Part shown: in pieces, positions 39,151 to 46,422 of the stretch
Layout of the letters: each line of letters begins with the position of its first letter
Numbering within the stretch: the first letter of the stretch is position 1
NCBI RefSeq assembly: GCF_001545155.1
Contig: NZ_CP014226.1
Coordinates: 213,467 to 277,466, forward strand
Length of the DNA stretch: 64,000 nt
Reading direction: 5' to 3'
Source: Halomonas chromatireducens
Lineage (GTDB): Bacteria; Pseudomonadota; Gammaproteobacteria; Pseudomonadales; Halomonadaceae
Position numbers and translations under genes: made by a program
Notes under the pieces: generated by a model
Told to the model about the DNA's origin: nothing
Seen by the model: only the letters and a program-made list of their open reading frames with translations
Databases searched by the model: none

Positions 39151-39172
39151 ATGTTGGTAGGGATGTTGGTAG
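39151..39172. promoter_or_regulatory. Paired ATGTTGGTAG direct repeats near attL (candidate integrase arm sites)
   Basis: ATGTTGGTAG occurs at 39151-39160 and again at 39163-39172, offset 12 bases, between attL and the integrase start. The same motif with the same 12-base offset appears next to attR (48208-48229). Matched arm-type repeats at both ends are expected for tyrosine integrase attachment sites. Confidence 0.6.
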
Positions 39173-39177
39173 AAGCC

Positions 39178-40470
39178 ATGCCCAGAAAAGCCCGTACTCT
39201 ATCCGCCCTTGAAGTGAAGCGACTCACCACCCCCGGTTTTCATGCCGTGGGCGACGTTGCCGGTTTGCTGCTGCGTGTCGATAAGAGCGGCAGCCGTTCA
39301 TGGATTCTGCGCTACACCACTGGCGAGACGCGCCTGGCCGCGAGCGGCAAGCCCTACAAGGTGCGCCGGGACCATGGATTAGGCGGCTACCCCGATACGT
39401 CTCTAGCAATGGCCCGCGAGAAAGCCCGCAAGGTCCGCGAGATGCTGGCCGAAGGTATCGACCCTCTGGCAGAGCGCAAGGCCGCCAAGCAAGCCCGATT
39501 GGCTGCTGAACTGGCGCGGTTGACGTTTTCTGAGGCTGCCCAGGCCGTTATCAAGGTGAAGCAAGCCGAGGCCAGCAATCCGAAACACGCGCGGCAATGG
39601 CGGCAAAGCCTGGAGGCATACGCCTTACCAACATTGGGCGCCATGAGCGTGGCCGACATTGAGCTGGTCCACGTCAAGCAAGCCCTTGAGCCCATCTGGC
39701 AGAGCAAGCCCACCACCGCCGCCCGCGTGCGCCAGCGCATCGAGTCCGTTCTGTCATGGGCGACCGCCCACGGCCATCGCACCGGCCCAAACCCTGCCGC
39801 CTGGAAAAGCAACCTTGATGCTGTACTGCCGGCGCCAGCCAAAATAAAGAAGAAAGCCCACCACCGCGCCATGCCGATTGATGACATGCCGGCATTCTGG
39901 GCGCGGCTGAGCGAGCGTGACGATATGCCGGCCAAGGCGCTGGCTTTCACCATCCTGACCGGCTGCCGGTCCGGCGAGGTATTGGGCGCGCGTTGGGAGG
40001 AGCTAGACCTGGCGGGGGCGGGTTGGATAATCCCCCCGGAAAGGATGAAGGGCCGCCGGGAGCATCGCGTACCGCTGTCGCCGGCTGCCGTTGAGCTGCT
40101 GCGTTCGTTACCCCAGGCCGATGCTGGGCTGGTATTCACCCGCGACAAGGGGCGCAAACTATCAGACCGAGCAATGACCGACCTGCTGGCCGCCATGGGC
40201 GAGAAGGAGCGGGCAACCGTCCACGGCATGAGGTCTACGTTCCGCGACTGGATGGCGGAGCGTACCGCAACACCGCACGATGTAGCAGAGATGGCGCTAG
40301 GCCATGCGATAGCCAACCAAGCAGAGGCTGCCTATCGGCGCGGCGACCTGCTGGCCAAGCGCGCCCGGCTAATGAAGCAATGGGCTGCCTTTCTTGTCAC
40401 CACGGCCAGCGCCAGCGACAAGAAGATAACGGCGATCCGTAAGGTATCCAGCAAGGTATCCACCGAATGA
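39178..40470 (+). CDS. Tyrosine-type site-specific integrase (P4-integrase family, DUF4102 N-terminus)
   Basis: This 430-residue recombinase starts MPRKARTLSALEVKRLTTPG and has an N-terminal arm-binding DUF4102-like domain (GVADVAG-type LLLRVDKSGSRSWILRYTTG, GLGGYPDTSLAMAREKAR), a core-binding helical domain, and the catalytic domain. Catalytic residues visible are Arg in LTGCRSGEVLGARW, HxxR in HGMRSTFRDW, and LGHAIANQAEAAYRR with the nucleophile Tyr. ATG starts at 39151 and 39163 fall inside the repeated arm-site motif, so 39178 is preferred. It is adjacent to and reads away from the tRNA, the usual layout. Confidence 0.95.
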   Translation: MPRKARTLSALEVKRLTTPGFHAVGDVAGLLLRVDKSGSRSWILRYTTGETRLAASGKPYKVRRDHGLGGYPDTSLAMAREKARKVREMLAEGIDPLAERKAAKQARLAAELARLTFSEAAQAVIKVKQAEASNPKHARQWRQSLEAYALPTLGAMSVADIELVHVKQALEPIWQSKPTTAARVRQRIESVLSWATAHGHRTGPNPAAWKSNLDAVLPAPAKIKKKAHHRAMPIDDMPAFWARLSERDDMPAKALAFTILTGCRSGEVLGARWEELDLAGAGWIIPPERMKGRREHRVPLSPAAVELLRSLPQADAGLVFTRDKGRKLSDRAMTDLLAAMGEKERATVHGMRSTFRDWMAERTATPHDVAEMALGHAIANQAEAAYRRGDLLAKRARLMKQWAAFLVTTASASDKKITAIRKVSSKVSTE

Positions 40471-40475
40471 CCGAT

Positions 40476-40534
40476 TTGGCCGGCTAGGGCCGTACACCTG
40501 AACGCGCGGCAACTCCACCGCGCCCGCCGGCCAA
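40476..40534. other. Nested stem-loop after the integrase gene
   Basis: Outer 9-bp arms TTGGCCGGC (40476-40484) and GCCGGCCAA (40526-40534) enclose an inner 6-bp stem GCGCGG (40504-40509) / CCGCGC (40518-40523). The structure begins 6 bases after the integrase stop and may separate integrase transcription from the next gene. No T-run is present. Confidence 0.45.
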
Positions 40535-40567
40535 CCTTCCCTGGAGTGAGCGCGAGGAGTAGCGCCG

Positions 40568-41296
40568 ATGGCAATTTCACCCTGGCACGTTGCTGCCAAG
40601 CTGAGCGGCGAGCAAGTTGCAGCAATATTGGGTGGCTACGATATAGCAGCCGCCGAAGCCGGATATGTGCGAGAGCTTAGGCTTCAAGAAAAGAATGAAT
40701 GGGAGGGAGTGATATTGCAGGCGGTGCAAGATGGCAGTTTGAAAGCAGTCTATAAAGCCGCTTACATTAAATGGAATCGTGACGCGGTTGCGATGACGGA
40801 GGATGGAAGAGACTCCACCAAAGGTGACTGCATATCGCTGATTCACGATGAAATAAAGTTTGCAAGCTTTGGTGGGGAGGCAAAAGCATGGGTGGAGCAA
40901 GATAGATTCAATGAAGGGCTGTTAAGAAGAGATGCTGAAGTTTTAGAGTCCCGTTTTACCTTCGAGCGCCAAGAGGTCTACCGTTGGCTAAAGGCGTCAG
41001 GCATTACCGACAATGACATACCCGAGGCGCTGCGCGTCATGCCTAAGCCCCAGGCGCCAGCCACCCCGCAAGATAAGCCCCTTCACCACAAGCGACGGCA
41101 AACCTACCTGAAATTGGTAGAGGGGCTGGCGCTTGAGGTGCTGGGCGGCGAGATACCAGACGAGCCCTACAAGGCAGCCGCCATACTTCAAGCGGTGCTG
41201 GAGCGTCACGGGCTGAAGCTGGATGACGAGCCGATAGCCAAGACGGTGCAAGAGATACTGGCCACCCGCGAGGAGCGCGCCAGCGACCCCTTTTGA
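40568..41296 (+). CDS. Hypothetical protein of element 1
   Basis: This 242-residue soluble protein (MAISPWHVAAKLSGEQVAAI) has a charged helical middle (ERQEVYRWLKASGITDNDIP) and a C-terminal segment LEVLGGEIPDEPYKAAAILQ. No family is recognised. Local base use is more AT-rich (40700-40960) than its neighbours, so it may be of separate origin. It lies alone between the integrase and the AlpA-like gene, and its stop overlaps an imperfect inverted repeat. Confidence 0.7.
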   Translation: MAISPWHVAAKLSGEQVAAILGGYDIAAAEAGYVRELRLQEKNEWEGVILQAVQDGSLKAVYKAAYIKWNRDAVAMTEDGRDSTKGDCISLIHDEIKFASFGGEAKAWVEQDRFNEGLLRRDAEVLESRFTFERQEVYRWLKASGITDNDIPEALRVMPKPQAPATPQDKPLHHKRRQTYLKLVEGLALEVLGGEIPDEPYKAAAILQAVLERHGLKLDDEPIAKTVQEILATREERASDPF

Positions 41297-41320
41297 TGCG
41301 ATATAGCACTATGTCGCATC
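41295..41320. promoter_or_regulatory. Inverted repeat upstream of the AlpA-led operon
   Basis: GATGCGATATAG (41295-41306) and CTATGTCGCATC (41309-41320) are 12-base inverted arms with one mismatch around a CA centre. It lies about 90 bases before the AlpA-like start and could be an operator or weak terminator; there is no T-run. Confidence 0.5.
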
Positions 41321-41409
41321 CATGACGGACGGCACCCGCCCTATATAGGACTGCCGGCCAACTTGCCACGCCATGCTGCCTGCGAATCCACAACGCAAGG
41401 CAGCACCAC

Positions 41410-41670
41410 ATGGCAGATCCCACCCGCGCCGCCACCACCGGCGGCAATGACACCACCGCGCCGGAGAAGCAAAGCGCCAGCAATGCCTGGCACGCCTGGC
41501 TTTCCGTCAAGCAACTAGCCAGCCGCTACGGCGCCCATGAAGCCACCATCTGGCGCTGGAGCCGTGAAGGCCGTTTTGTCCAGCCGGTAAAGCTGGCAGG
41601 CAACCTCACCCGTTGGTCACTGAGCGACGTTGAAAGCTGGGAGCAAGCCCAGCGGGAGGCGTCGGCATGA
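41410..41670 (+). CDS. AlpA-family helix-turn-helix regulator/excisionase-like protein
   Basis: This 86-residue protein carries an AlpA/MerR-like DNA-binding motif: WLSVKQLASRYGAHEATIWRW (quoted in part), then SREGRFVQPVKLAGNLTRWS and LSDVESW. AlpA proteins in P4-type elements activate excision or act as directionality factors. A polar N-terminal extension (GGNDTTAPEKQSAS) precedes it. It leads the overlapping gene cascade; its TGA overlaps the next ATG (ATGA). Confidence 0.88.
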   Translation: MADPTRAATTGGNDTTAPEKQSASNAWHAWLSVKQLASRYGAHEATIWRWSREGRFVQPVKLAGNLTRWSLSDVESWEQAQREASA

Positions 41671-42110
41671 GCGCGCTTTATCACTACACCAGCGAGCGCC
41701 ACCACCTGCCCATGATTCTCGCCAGCGGCGAGCTGAGAGGGCGCGCCGATATGGAGGGCGAGCGCCCCCTGGTCTGGTTTTCGGCCCATCCGTTCTGGGA
41801 GCCCACCGCCACCAAGCCCCGCTGGACGGGCGGCCTGCTGGTCCCGCAAACCTTCGAGGAGTACAGCGACGTTTTCGGCTGCGTGCGCTTTGCTTTGCCT
41901 GCCGATGATGGCCGGCTGATGGACTGGCGCCGAGCGTGCAAGTTTGCCCGCATTCCCAAGCGCGACCGCTGGGCGATGGAGTCCATAGGCAAGGAGGCCG
42001 GCGGCGATCCGCGCCACTGGCTGGCGGTGGTCGGACCTGTGCCGCTGGAGGAGCTGAAAGTCGAGCGGCTGGAGGGCAACCAATGGCAGCCCATGGAGGT
42101 GAGGGTATGA
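41667..42110 (+). CDS. Unrecognised element-1 protein with a YHYTS...ILxSGxL N-terminus
   Basis: This 147-residue protein begins MSALYHYTSERHHLPMILAS and continues GELRGRADMEGERPLVWFSA. The Y-H-Y-T-S followed by I-L-x-S-G-x-L resembles the first strand and helix of ADP-ribosyltransferase-fold proteins, but a full catalytic triad cannot be assigned by eye. The rest (FGCVRFALPADDGRLMDWRR, HWLAVVGPVPLEELKVERLE) is soluble. It is coupled by ATGA overlaps to both neighbours. Function unknown. Confidence 0.7.
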   Translation: MSALYHYTSERHHLPMILASGELRGRADMEGERPLVWFSAHPFWEPTATKPRWTGGLLVPQTFEEYSDVFGCVRFALPADDGRLMDWRRACKFARIPKRDRWAMESIGKEAGGDPRHWLAVVGPVPLEELKVERLEGNQWQPMEVRV

Positions 42111-42346
42111 CGCTGACTGACCGCTACTACCTGAGCCGCGCGGCACTGAGCGGCGACGCCTGCACCATGGAGCGCGCCAGCTCCGCCCTGGCGGCTATCA
42201 CCCAATGCCTGCAAGACGACGCCACCTTGGCCAATGCCTTTCGTCGTGACGGGCTGCTGACCGCTATCGACATTATTGCGGGCGAGTTGGCCGACCGTGC
42301 CGACTTCCTGCGAGAGATGGCAGAGGAGGAGGGCGATGATGTTTGA
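42107..42346 (+). CDS. Small hypothetical protein of element 1
   Basis: This 79-residue acidic helical protein (MTLTDRYYLSRAALSGDACT) has no recognised domain. Its ATG overlaps the preceding stop (ATGA) and has a GGAGGTGAGG-type box upstream. The end overlaps the next small frame by 11 bases. The tight packing supports it as a translated gene. Confidence 0.65.
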   Translation: MTLTDRYYLSRAALSGDACTMERASSALAAITQCLQDDATLANAFRRDGLLTAIDIIAGELADRADFLREMAEEEGDDV

Positions 42347-42422
42347 GCTTTCGCACCTGCTGGCCGGCGCCTGGCGCTGGCTTACCGGCAAGCCCAAGCA
42401 GCGCAAGGAGGGCGAGGCATGA
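42336..42422 (+). CDS. Very small basic/hydrophobic ORF (28 residues) in the cascade
   Basis: The frame encodes MMFELSHLLAGAWRWLTGKP followed by KQRKEGEA. A strong GGAGGA box lies at 42326-42331, and its stop overlaps the next ATG (ATGA), both typical of the surrounding coupled genes. The product would be a short amphipathic helix with a basic tail. It could instead serve only to couple translation. Confidence 0.5.
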   Translation: MMFELSHLLAGAWRWLTGKPKQRKEGEA

Positions 42423-43381
42423 CGCCAGAAACGACAAAGGCCCGACTCTCCGAGGAGAGCCGGACCCCTTTTGAAGCGCCACCCAAAGCGCCCCCCAAGC
42501 ATACCACCATCGAGGCCGCACTGGCTGAGGCTTTGGCCCGGCAGGGCGTGACGCTGGCGCCCAGGGCGTCAGGCCGCTTCGAGCGGTTCGCCACACCGGA
42601 CAAACCGGACAGCAAAAACGGATGGTATCGCATCCATTCCCCCCAAGCGGCGAGCTTTGGCATTTGGCATTGGGACGTGGTGGAGGCTGTGTCACTGCAT
42701 GGCCCAAGCGATCCCGAAGCCGCCGCCCAAGCCCGGCTGGAGGCCATGCGCGAGCGTGAACGGCGCGACCGTGAGAGGCGCCAGCGTGAAGCGGAAGCCA
42801 AGGCGATGGCCAATCGCTGGTGGTCCCAGGCCGGCCCCGGCGATCCGGCCCACCCCTGGCTGGCCCGCAAGCGGCTACCGCCCTACAACTTGCGCCAGCG
42901 TGGCGAGATGTTGCTGGTGCCGCTGTTCTTCGAGGGCGAGTTGGTCAACCTGGAGCGCATCTATCCCGATGGCAGCAAGCGCCCCCTGCCCGGCGGTCGC
43001 GTCAAAGGTGCGGCGAGCCTGATAGGCGACCTGGCTGGCGCCAAGCGCGTGCTGGTGGCTGAGGGCTGGTCAACGGCTGCCGCCTTGCATGAGGCCATCG
43101 GCTGCCCCGTGGTGGTCGCGCGCAATGCCGATAACCTGGCCCCGGTTGCGCGGCGCCTGCGGCAACGGCTGGGGGATGACGTGGCCATGACGGTCTGTGG
43201 TGACGATGACCGACACTTGCCGGCCAAGGGCAAGGCCAACAAGGGCGCGGTTGAGGCCCGCCACGCTGCGCTGACGGTTGGTGCTGACCTGCTGATGCCG
43301 TCGTTCTGCAAGGGCTGCCGGAGCTGCACCGACTTTGCCGACGTTCGCCTTTGCCGGCTGGGAGGTGTCCATGGTGGCTGA
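42419..43381 (+). CDS. Toprim-domain primase-like protein
   Basis: This 320-residue protein has a charged helical linker (MRERERRDRERRQREAEAKA) and an HPWLARKRLPPYNLRQRGEM segment seen in phage and plasmid primases (quoted in part: HPWLARKRL). A Toprim-like core follows, with VLVAEGWSTAAALHEAIGCP, VVVARNADNL and VCGDDDRH giving the E and DxD acidic residues. It probably works with the following ATPase in replication of the excised element. The N-terminal zinc ribbon of full primases is not evident. The end overlaps the next gene by 11 bases. Confidence 0.82.
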   Translation: MTPETTKARLSEESRTPFEAPPKAPPKHTTIEAALAEALARQGVTLAPRASGRFERFATPDKPDSKNGWYRIHSPQAASFGIWHWDVVEAVSLHGPSDPEAAAQARLEAMRERERRDRERRQREAEAKAMANRWWSQAGPGDPAHPWLARKRLPPYNLRQRGEMLLVPLFFEGELVNLERIYPDGSKRPLPGGRVKGAASLIGDLAGAKRVLVAEGWSTAAALHEAIGCPVVVARNADNLAPVARRLRQRLGDDVAMTVCGDDDRHLPAKGKANKGAVEARHAALTVGADLLMPSFCKGCRSCTDFADVRLCRLGGVHGG

Positions 43382-45296
43382 ATACCGCGATGCCGATACT
43401 GTTGATATGTTCGGGCAGCCGCCGGCCCCTGAGTCTGACCATGCCCCATTGGACGTGTCCCAAGTGTCCCATGTGTCCCAGCCCGCTAACGACGCGGCTT
43501 CGCGCCGGGACACCAACGGGACACCACCGGCCCCCACGTGTCCCATCGCCAGAGAGGTGGACCCCAGCGAGGGCAAGCCGGAGAAGGTCAAGGAGCCCAG
43601 GCGCCCCACCTTCGCCTGCTACCTGCACCCCAGCCAGTTTGGGCCGGCAGGGCTGTACTACCACGGCCAGCGCCAGCCCAGAGGCGACGGCGACCCCGAG
43701 CCGTTCGACATCTGGATATGCAGTCCCGTCGAGAGCCTTGCCGCGACCCATGATGAGCGCGGCGACAATCATGGGCTGCTGCTGCGCTTCAAGCCGCCCT
43801 ATGGGGCGTGGCGTCAATGGTCCATGCCCCTGCGGCTGCTGAAAGGCAGCGGCGAGGAGATGCGCGGCGAGCTGCTGGACATGGGCGTTCGAATCAGCCC
43901 TGACGGCTTCAAGCTGCTGCACCGCTGGGCGTCCCAATCACTGCCCGATGAGGTGGTGATAGCGGCCACCCGCGTCGGCTGGCACCAACTGGAGGCGGGG
44001 CGCGCTTTCGTCATGCCCCGGCGCACCATCGCCCAGGGGGAGCTGGTCCACCGCATTACCTTCCAGAGCGAGGTGGCTGGCCAAGACGAGTACGCCACCG
44101 CCGGCAGCCTGGAGAGCTGGCGCCAGCATATCGGTCGGCTATGCAGCGGCAACCCGCTGATGGTGCTGACCGTGTCCACCGCCTTGGCCGGCCCCCTGCT
44201 GTTCCTGACCCATCGGCAAACCGCCGGCACCCATCTGGTAGGCGATTCGAGCAACGGCAAGACCACGCTGCTGGAAGTGGCGGCGAGCGTCTGGGGCGGT
44301 CCCGACTTCAAGCGCACCTGGCGCGCCACCGGCAACGGGCTGGAGGGCGTGGCCGCCGCCCTGAGTGACACGGCGCTGATTCTGGACGAGATAGGCGAGG
44401 CCGATGGGCGCGAGGTGGGCGCGACGGTTTATGCGCTGGGCAATGGCACCGGCAAGGCCCGCGCCAGCCGCAACGGCAATGCGCGCCGCCCCCATCGCTG
44501 GCGCATCGCAGTGCTGAGCAGCGGCGAGCGCACCCTGGCCGCCCACATGAGCGAGGCCGGCAAGCGCCCACATGCCGGGCAGGCGGTCCGGCTGCTGGAT
44601 ATTCCCGTCAAGCGTCGGCACGGCGCCTTCGATGACCTGCACCACTTGGCCGATGGGCGTGCCTTTTCCGACCACCTGAAAAGCGAGGTGACGCGCCACC
44701 ATGGCCACCTTGGGCCGGCATTTATCGAGCGGCTGGTGAGCGAGGAGCGCGACCTGGCCGGCGAGGTGGACAAGTTCGCCCAGCTACCGGGCTTCGCATC
44801 GTCCCGCCCGCTGCAAGGCCGGGCGGCTAAGGTGCTGGCGCTGATAGGGCTGGCCGGCGAGATGGCCACCGAATACGGGCTGACGGGCTGGCAGCCGGGC
44901 GAGGCCATGGCCGCCGCTATCGACGCATTCCAAGCATGGGCCGCCGGCCAAGGGGGCGTGAGGTCCGAGCATGAGCAGATATTGGCCAACGTGTCCGGCT
45001 TCATTGAGCGACACGGTGATGCCCGTTTCAGCAACGTGAGTGCCGACCCGACCCATACCCCCATGGTTCACAACCGCGCCGGCTGGTGGCGCGATGATGC
45101 CCAGGGCCGGACCTACCTGTTCAACGGCGAGGCGCTGGGCGGCTTCGACCTGAAGCGCGGCACCGAAGCCCTGGAGGTGGCCGGCTGGCTGGTCGAGCGC
45201 GAGAGCGATAAGCGGTCTGTGCGCATGACCATTAACGGCAGCCGCCGCCGCGTCTATGCGATCCGCCCGGTTGAGGGTGAGGAGGTGCCGGTATGA
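43371..45296 (+). CDS. DUF927-like superfamily 3-type ATPase/helicase
   Basis: This 641-residue protein has a variable N-terminus, a DUF927 middle domain (TFACYLHPSQFG, YGAWRQWSMPLRLLKGSGEE, SQSLPDEVVIAATRVGWHQL) and the ATPase core with Walker A GDSSNGKTTLLEVAASVWGG and Walker B ALILDEIGEADGREVGATVY. RWRIAVLSSGERTLAAHMSE is the sensor region. DUF927 proteins are replicative helicase-like proteins of integrative elements and satellites. The ATG at 43371 has a GGGAGG box. Near its 5' end the DNA carries six GTGTCCC/GGGACAC heptamers. Confidence 0.88.
   Translation: MVAEYRDADTVDMFGQPPAPESDHAPLDVSQVSHVSQPANDAASRRDTNGTPPAPTCPIAREVDPSEGKPEKVKEPRRPTFACYLHPSQFGPAGLYYHGQRQPRGDGDPEPFDIWICSPVESLAATHDERGDNHGLLLRFKPPYGAWRQWSMPLRLLKGSGEEMRGELLDMGVRISPDGFKLLHRWASQSLPDEVVIAATRVGWHQLEAGRAFVMPRRTIAQGELVHRITFQSEVAGQDEYATAGSLESWRQHIGRLCSGNPLMVLTVSTALAGPLLFLTHRQTAGTHLVGDSSNGKTTLLEVAASVWGGPDFKRTWRATGNGLEGVAAALSDTALILDEIGEADGREVGATVYALGNGTGKARASRNGNARRPHRWRIAVLSSGERTLAAHMSEAGKRPHAGQAVRLLDIPVKRRHGAFDDLHHLADGRAFSDHLKSEVTRHHGHLGPAFIERLVSEERDLAGEVDKFAQLPGFASSRPLQGRAAKVLALIGLAGEMATEYGLTGWQPGEAMAAAIDAFQAWAAGQGGVRSEHEQILANVSGFIERHGDARFSNVSADPTHTPMVHNRAGWWRDDAQGRTYLFNGEALGGFDLKRGTEALEVAGWLVERESDKRSVRMTINGSRRRVYAIRPVEGEEVPV
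43455..43544. repeat. Iteron-like cluster A of GTGTCCC/GGGACAC heptamers
   Basis: GTGTCCC occurs at 43455, 43464 and 43473 (exact 9-base period), GGGACAC at 43507 and 43518, and GTGTCCC at 43538: six copies in 90 bases, inside the poorly conserved 5' part of the DUF927-like gene. Clustered short repeats beside a primase/helicase pair are typical of a replication origin; this role is inferred. Confidence 0.7.
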
Positions 45297-45961
45297 GCCT
45301 GGACGATGTTTATCGCGCCTTCGCTGGGACACCTGGCCCCGCGACGTGTCCCGCAAGTGTCCCGGCGCCAGCCCGCATGGTTGAGCGGATGGGACACGTC
45401 GGCCCCATGGGACACCACGAAAAGGAGGAGCAGCAAGACAAGGCCGGGCCGGCGCATGAGGTCGAGACGCTGCTGGCCGCCCTGGCTGATGCGGGCCGCG
45501 ACCTTGGGCCGGCGCTGGCGCATCGCCTACGCGAGACGCTGGCGCCCCTGAGCCGGCAGGTACGGGCCGAGCTGGTGGCTGTGATAGATGACGCCTTCGA
45601 GGTGGCGCCGGACCTGATGACCGCCCGGCAGCAAGCCCGCCGCTTGCTAAGGAATGCTAAGGCGCTGGAGGCTGCCCAGGCGGTTTGGCCAGCCTATCCC
45701 GAGCGACCCGCCCCGGTTGTCAATGTCGAGCCGCTGGCGCCCTGGCTGGCCCATATTGACCGCCACTGTGAGCTGGTGGCGGACGACCGGCGCTATTTGC
45801 TGCACCACCTGTCTGGCAGGCCACAAGTTGAAGCGATGCGGTTGGCGCACCGTTACGTCGAGGCGTGGGCCGCTGCTGCTGATGCCGAGTCCCAGGCCCA
45901 CCGCCGCGCCAATGCCGGCAGGCGGGCCGCTAACGCGATGCTGAGAGGTACGACACCATGA
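45293..45961 (+). CDS. Hypothetical protein of element 1 (heptamer-containing 5' end)
   Basis: This 222-residue protein starts by ATGA overlap with the ATPase. Residues 10-45 are low-complexity (TPGPATCPASVPAPARMVER) and coincide with the second heptamer cluster. Then come helical segments (LLAALADAGRDLGPALAHRL, VRAELVAVIDDAFEVAPDLM) and a C-terminal RRYLLHHLSGRPQVEAMRLA. No family is recognised. Confidence 0.7.
   Translation: MSLDDVYRAFAGTPGPATCPASVPAPARMVERMGHVGPMGHHEKEEQQDKAGPAHEVETLLAALADAGRDLGPALAHRLRETLAPLSRQVRAELVAVIDDAFEVAPDLMTARQQARRLLRNAKALEAAQAVWPAYPERPAPVVNVEPLAPWLAHIDRHCELVADDRRYLLHHLSGRPQVEAMRLAHRYVEAWAAAADAESQAHRRANAGRRAANAMLRGTTP
45326..45415. repeat. Iteron-like cluster B of GGGACAC/GTGTCCC heptamers
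   Basis: GGGACAC at 45326, GTGTCCC at 45346 and 45357, and GGGACAC at 45391 and 45409: five copies in 90 bases, in the 5' end of the gene after the ATPase. The same heptamer as cluster A, 1.8 kb away. Confidence 0.65.
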
Positions 45962-46167
45962 GACGACGCAACCGTAAGGGCCGCCCGTCCAAGGCCGCTT
46001 GTGACGCCTATCGGCGGCTGGTGACTGATGATTCTTCCCGACTAGAAAAGGGCGGCATTGACCTGGAGACGCTGCCGGCCATCGACCTGGACACCCTGCC
46101 CGAGATTGACCTGACGCTGCCCGAGGTGGCGTTAGACGCCGGCACCGGAGAGGAGCCAACGCCATGA
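45958..46167 (+). CDS. Small protein with IDLxTLPE tandem repeats
   Basis: This 69-residue protein has a basic N-terminus (MRRRNRKGRPSKAACDAYRR) and an acidic repeated tail: IDLETLPA, IDLDTLPE, IDLTLPE. It overlaps its neighbours by ATGA on both sides. Function unknown; the basic half suggests nucleic-acid binding. Confidence 0.6.
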   Translation: MRRRNRKGRPSKAACDAYRRLVTDDSSRLEKGGIDLETLPAIDLDTLPEIDLTLPEVALDAGTGEEPTP

Positions 46168-46358
46168 GCAAGAATCCCAGGCGGTTTGCCGAGCCCGTGC
46201 GGCTGATAGTGAGTGTCGAGGCCAAGGTGGTGACGGCTATCGACCGGCTGATGACCCAGGGGCGTCACCATGGCCACCGCAACCGTGCCGAGTTTGTGCG
46301 CCTGGCCGTCGAGCGAGAGCTGGCGCGATGCCAGTCTGATGATTTTCATACCCCTTAA
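46164..46358 (+). CDS. Ribbon-helix-helix-like small DNA-binding protein
   Basis: This 64-residue protein shows a beta-strand (VRLIVSVEAKVVTAIDRLM) then a helix-turn-helix ending NRAEFVRLAVERELARCQ, the pattern of CopG/Arc-like ribbon-helix-helix regulators. It is the last gene of the coupled cascade and could autoregulate it. Confidence 0.65.
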   Translation: MSKNPRRFAEPVRLIVSVEAKVVTAIDRLMTQGRHHGHRNRAEFVRLAVERELARCQSDDFHTP

Positions 46359-46398
46359 AAGGGCAGGTGGTTTGAAAAACGATCAACCAATATCAAAT

Positions 46399-46422
46399 GG
46401 CGCCGCCAGCTGGGCGCCTTTG
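46399..46422 (+). terminator. Weak terminator-like hairpin after the element-1 operon
   Basis: GGCGCC arms (46399-46404 and 46413-46418) enclose an 8-base loop and are followed by TTTG, 40 bases after the last stop of the cascade. The T-run is short. Confidence 0.4.

Noticed and set aside
43455..43479. CRISPR-like short repeats
   Set aside because: The 9-base period lacks spacers of uniform length, the units are inside a coding gene, and no cas genes are present.
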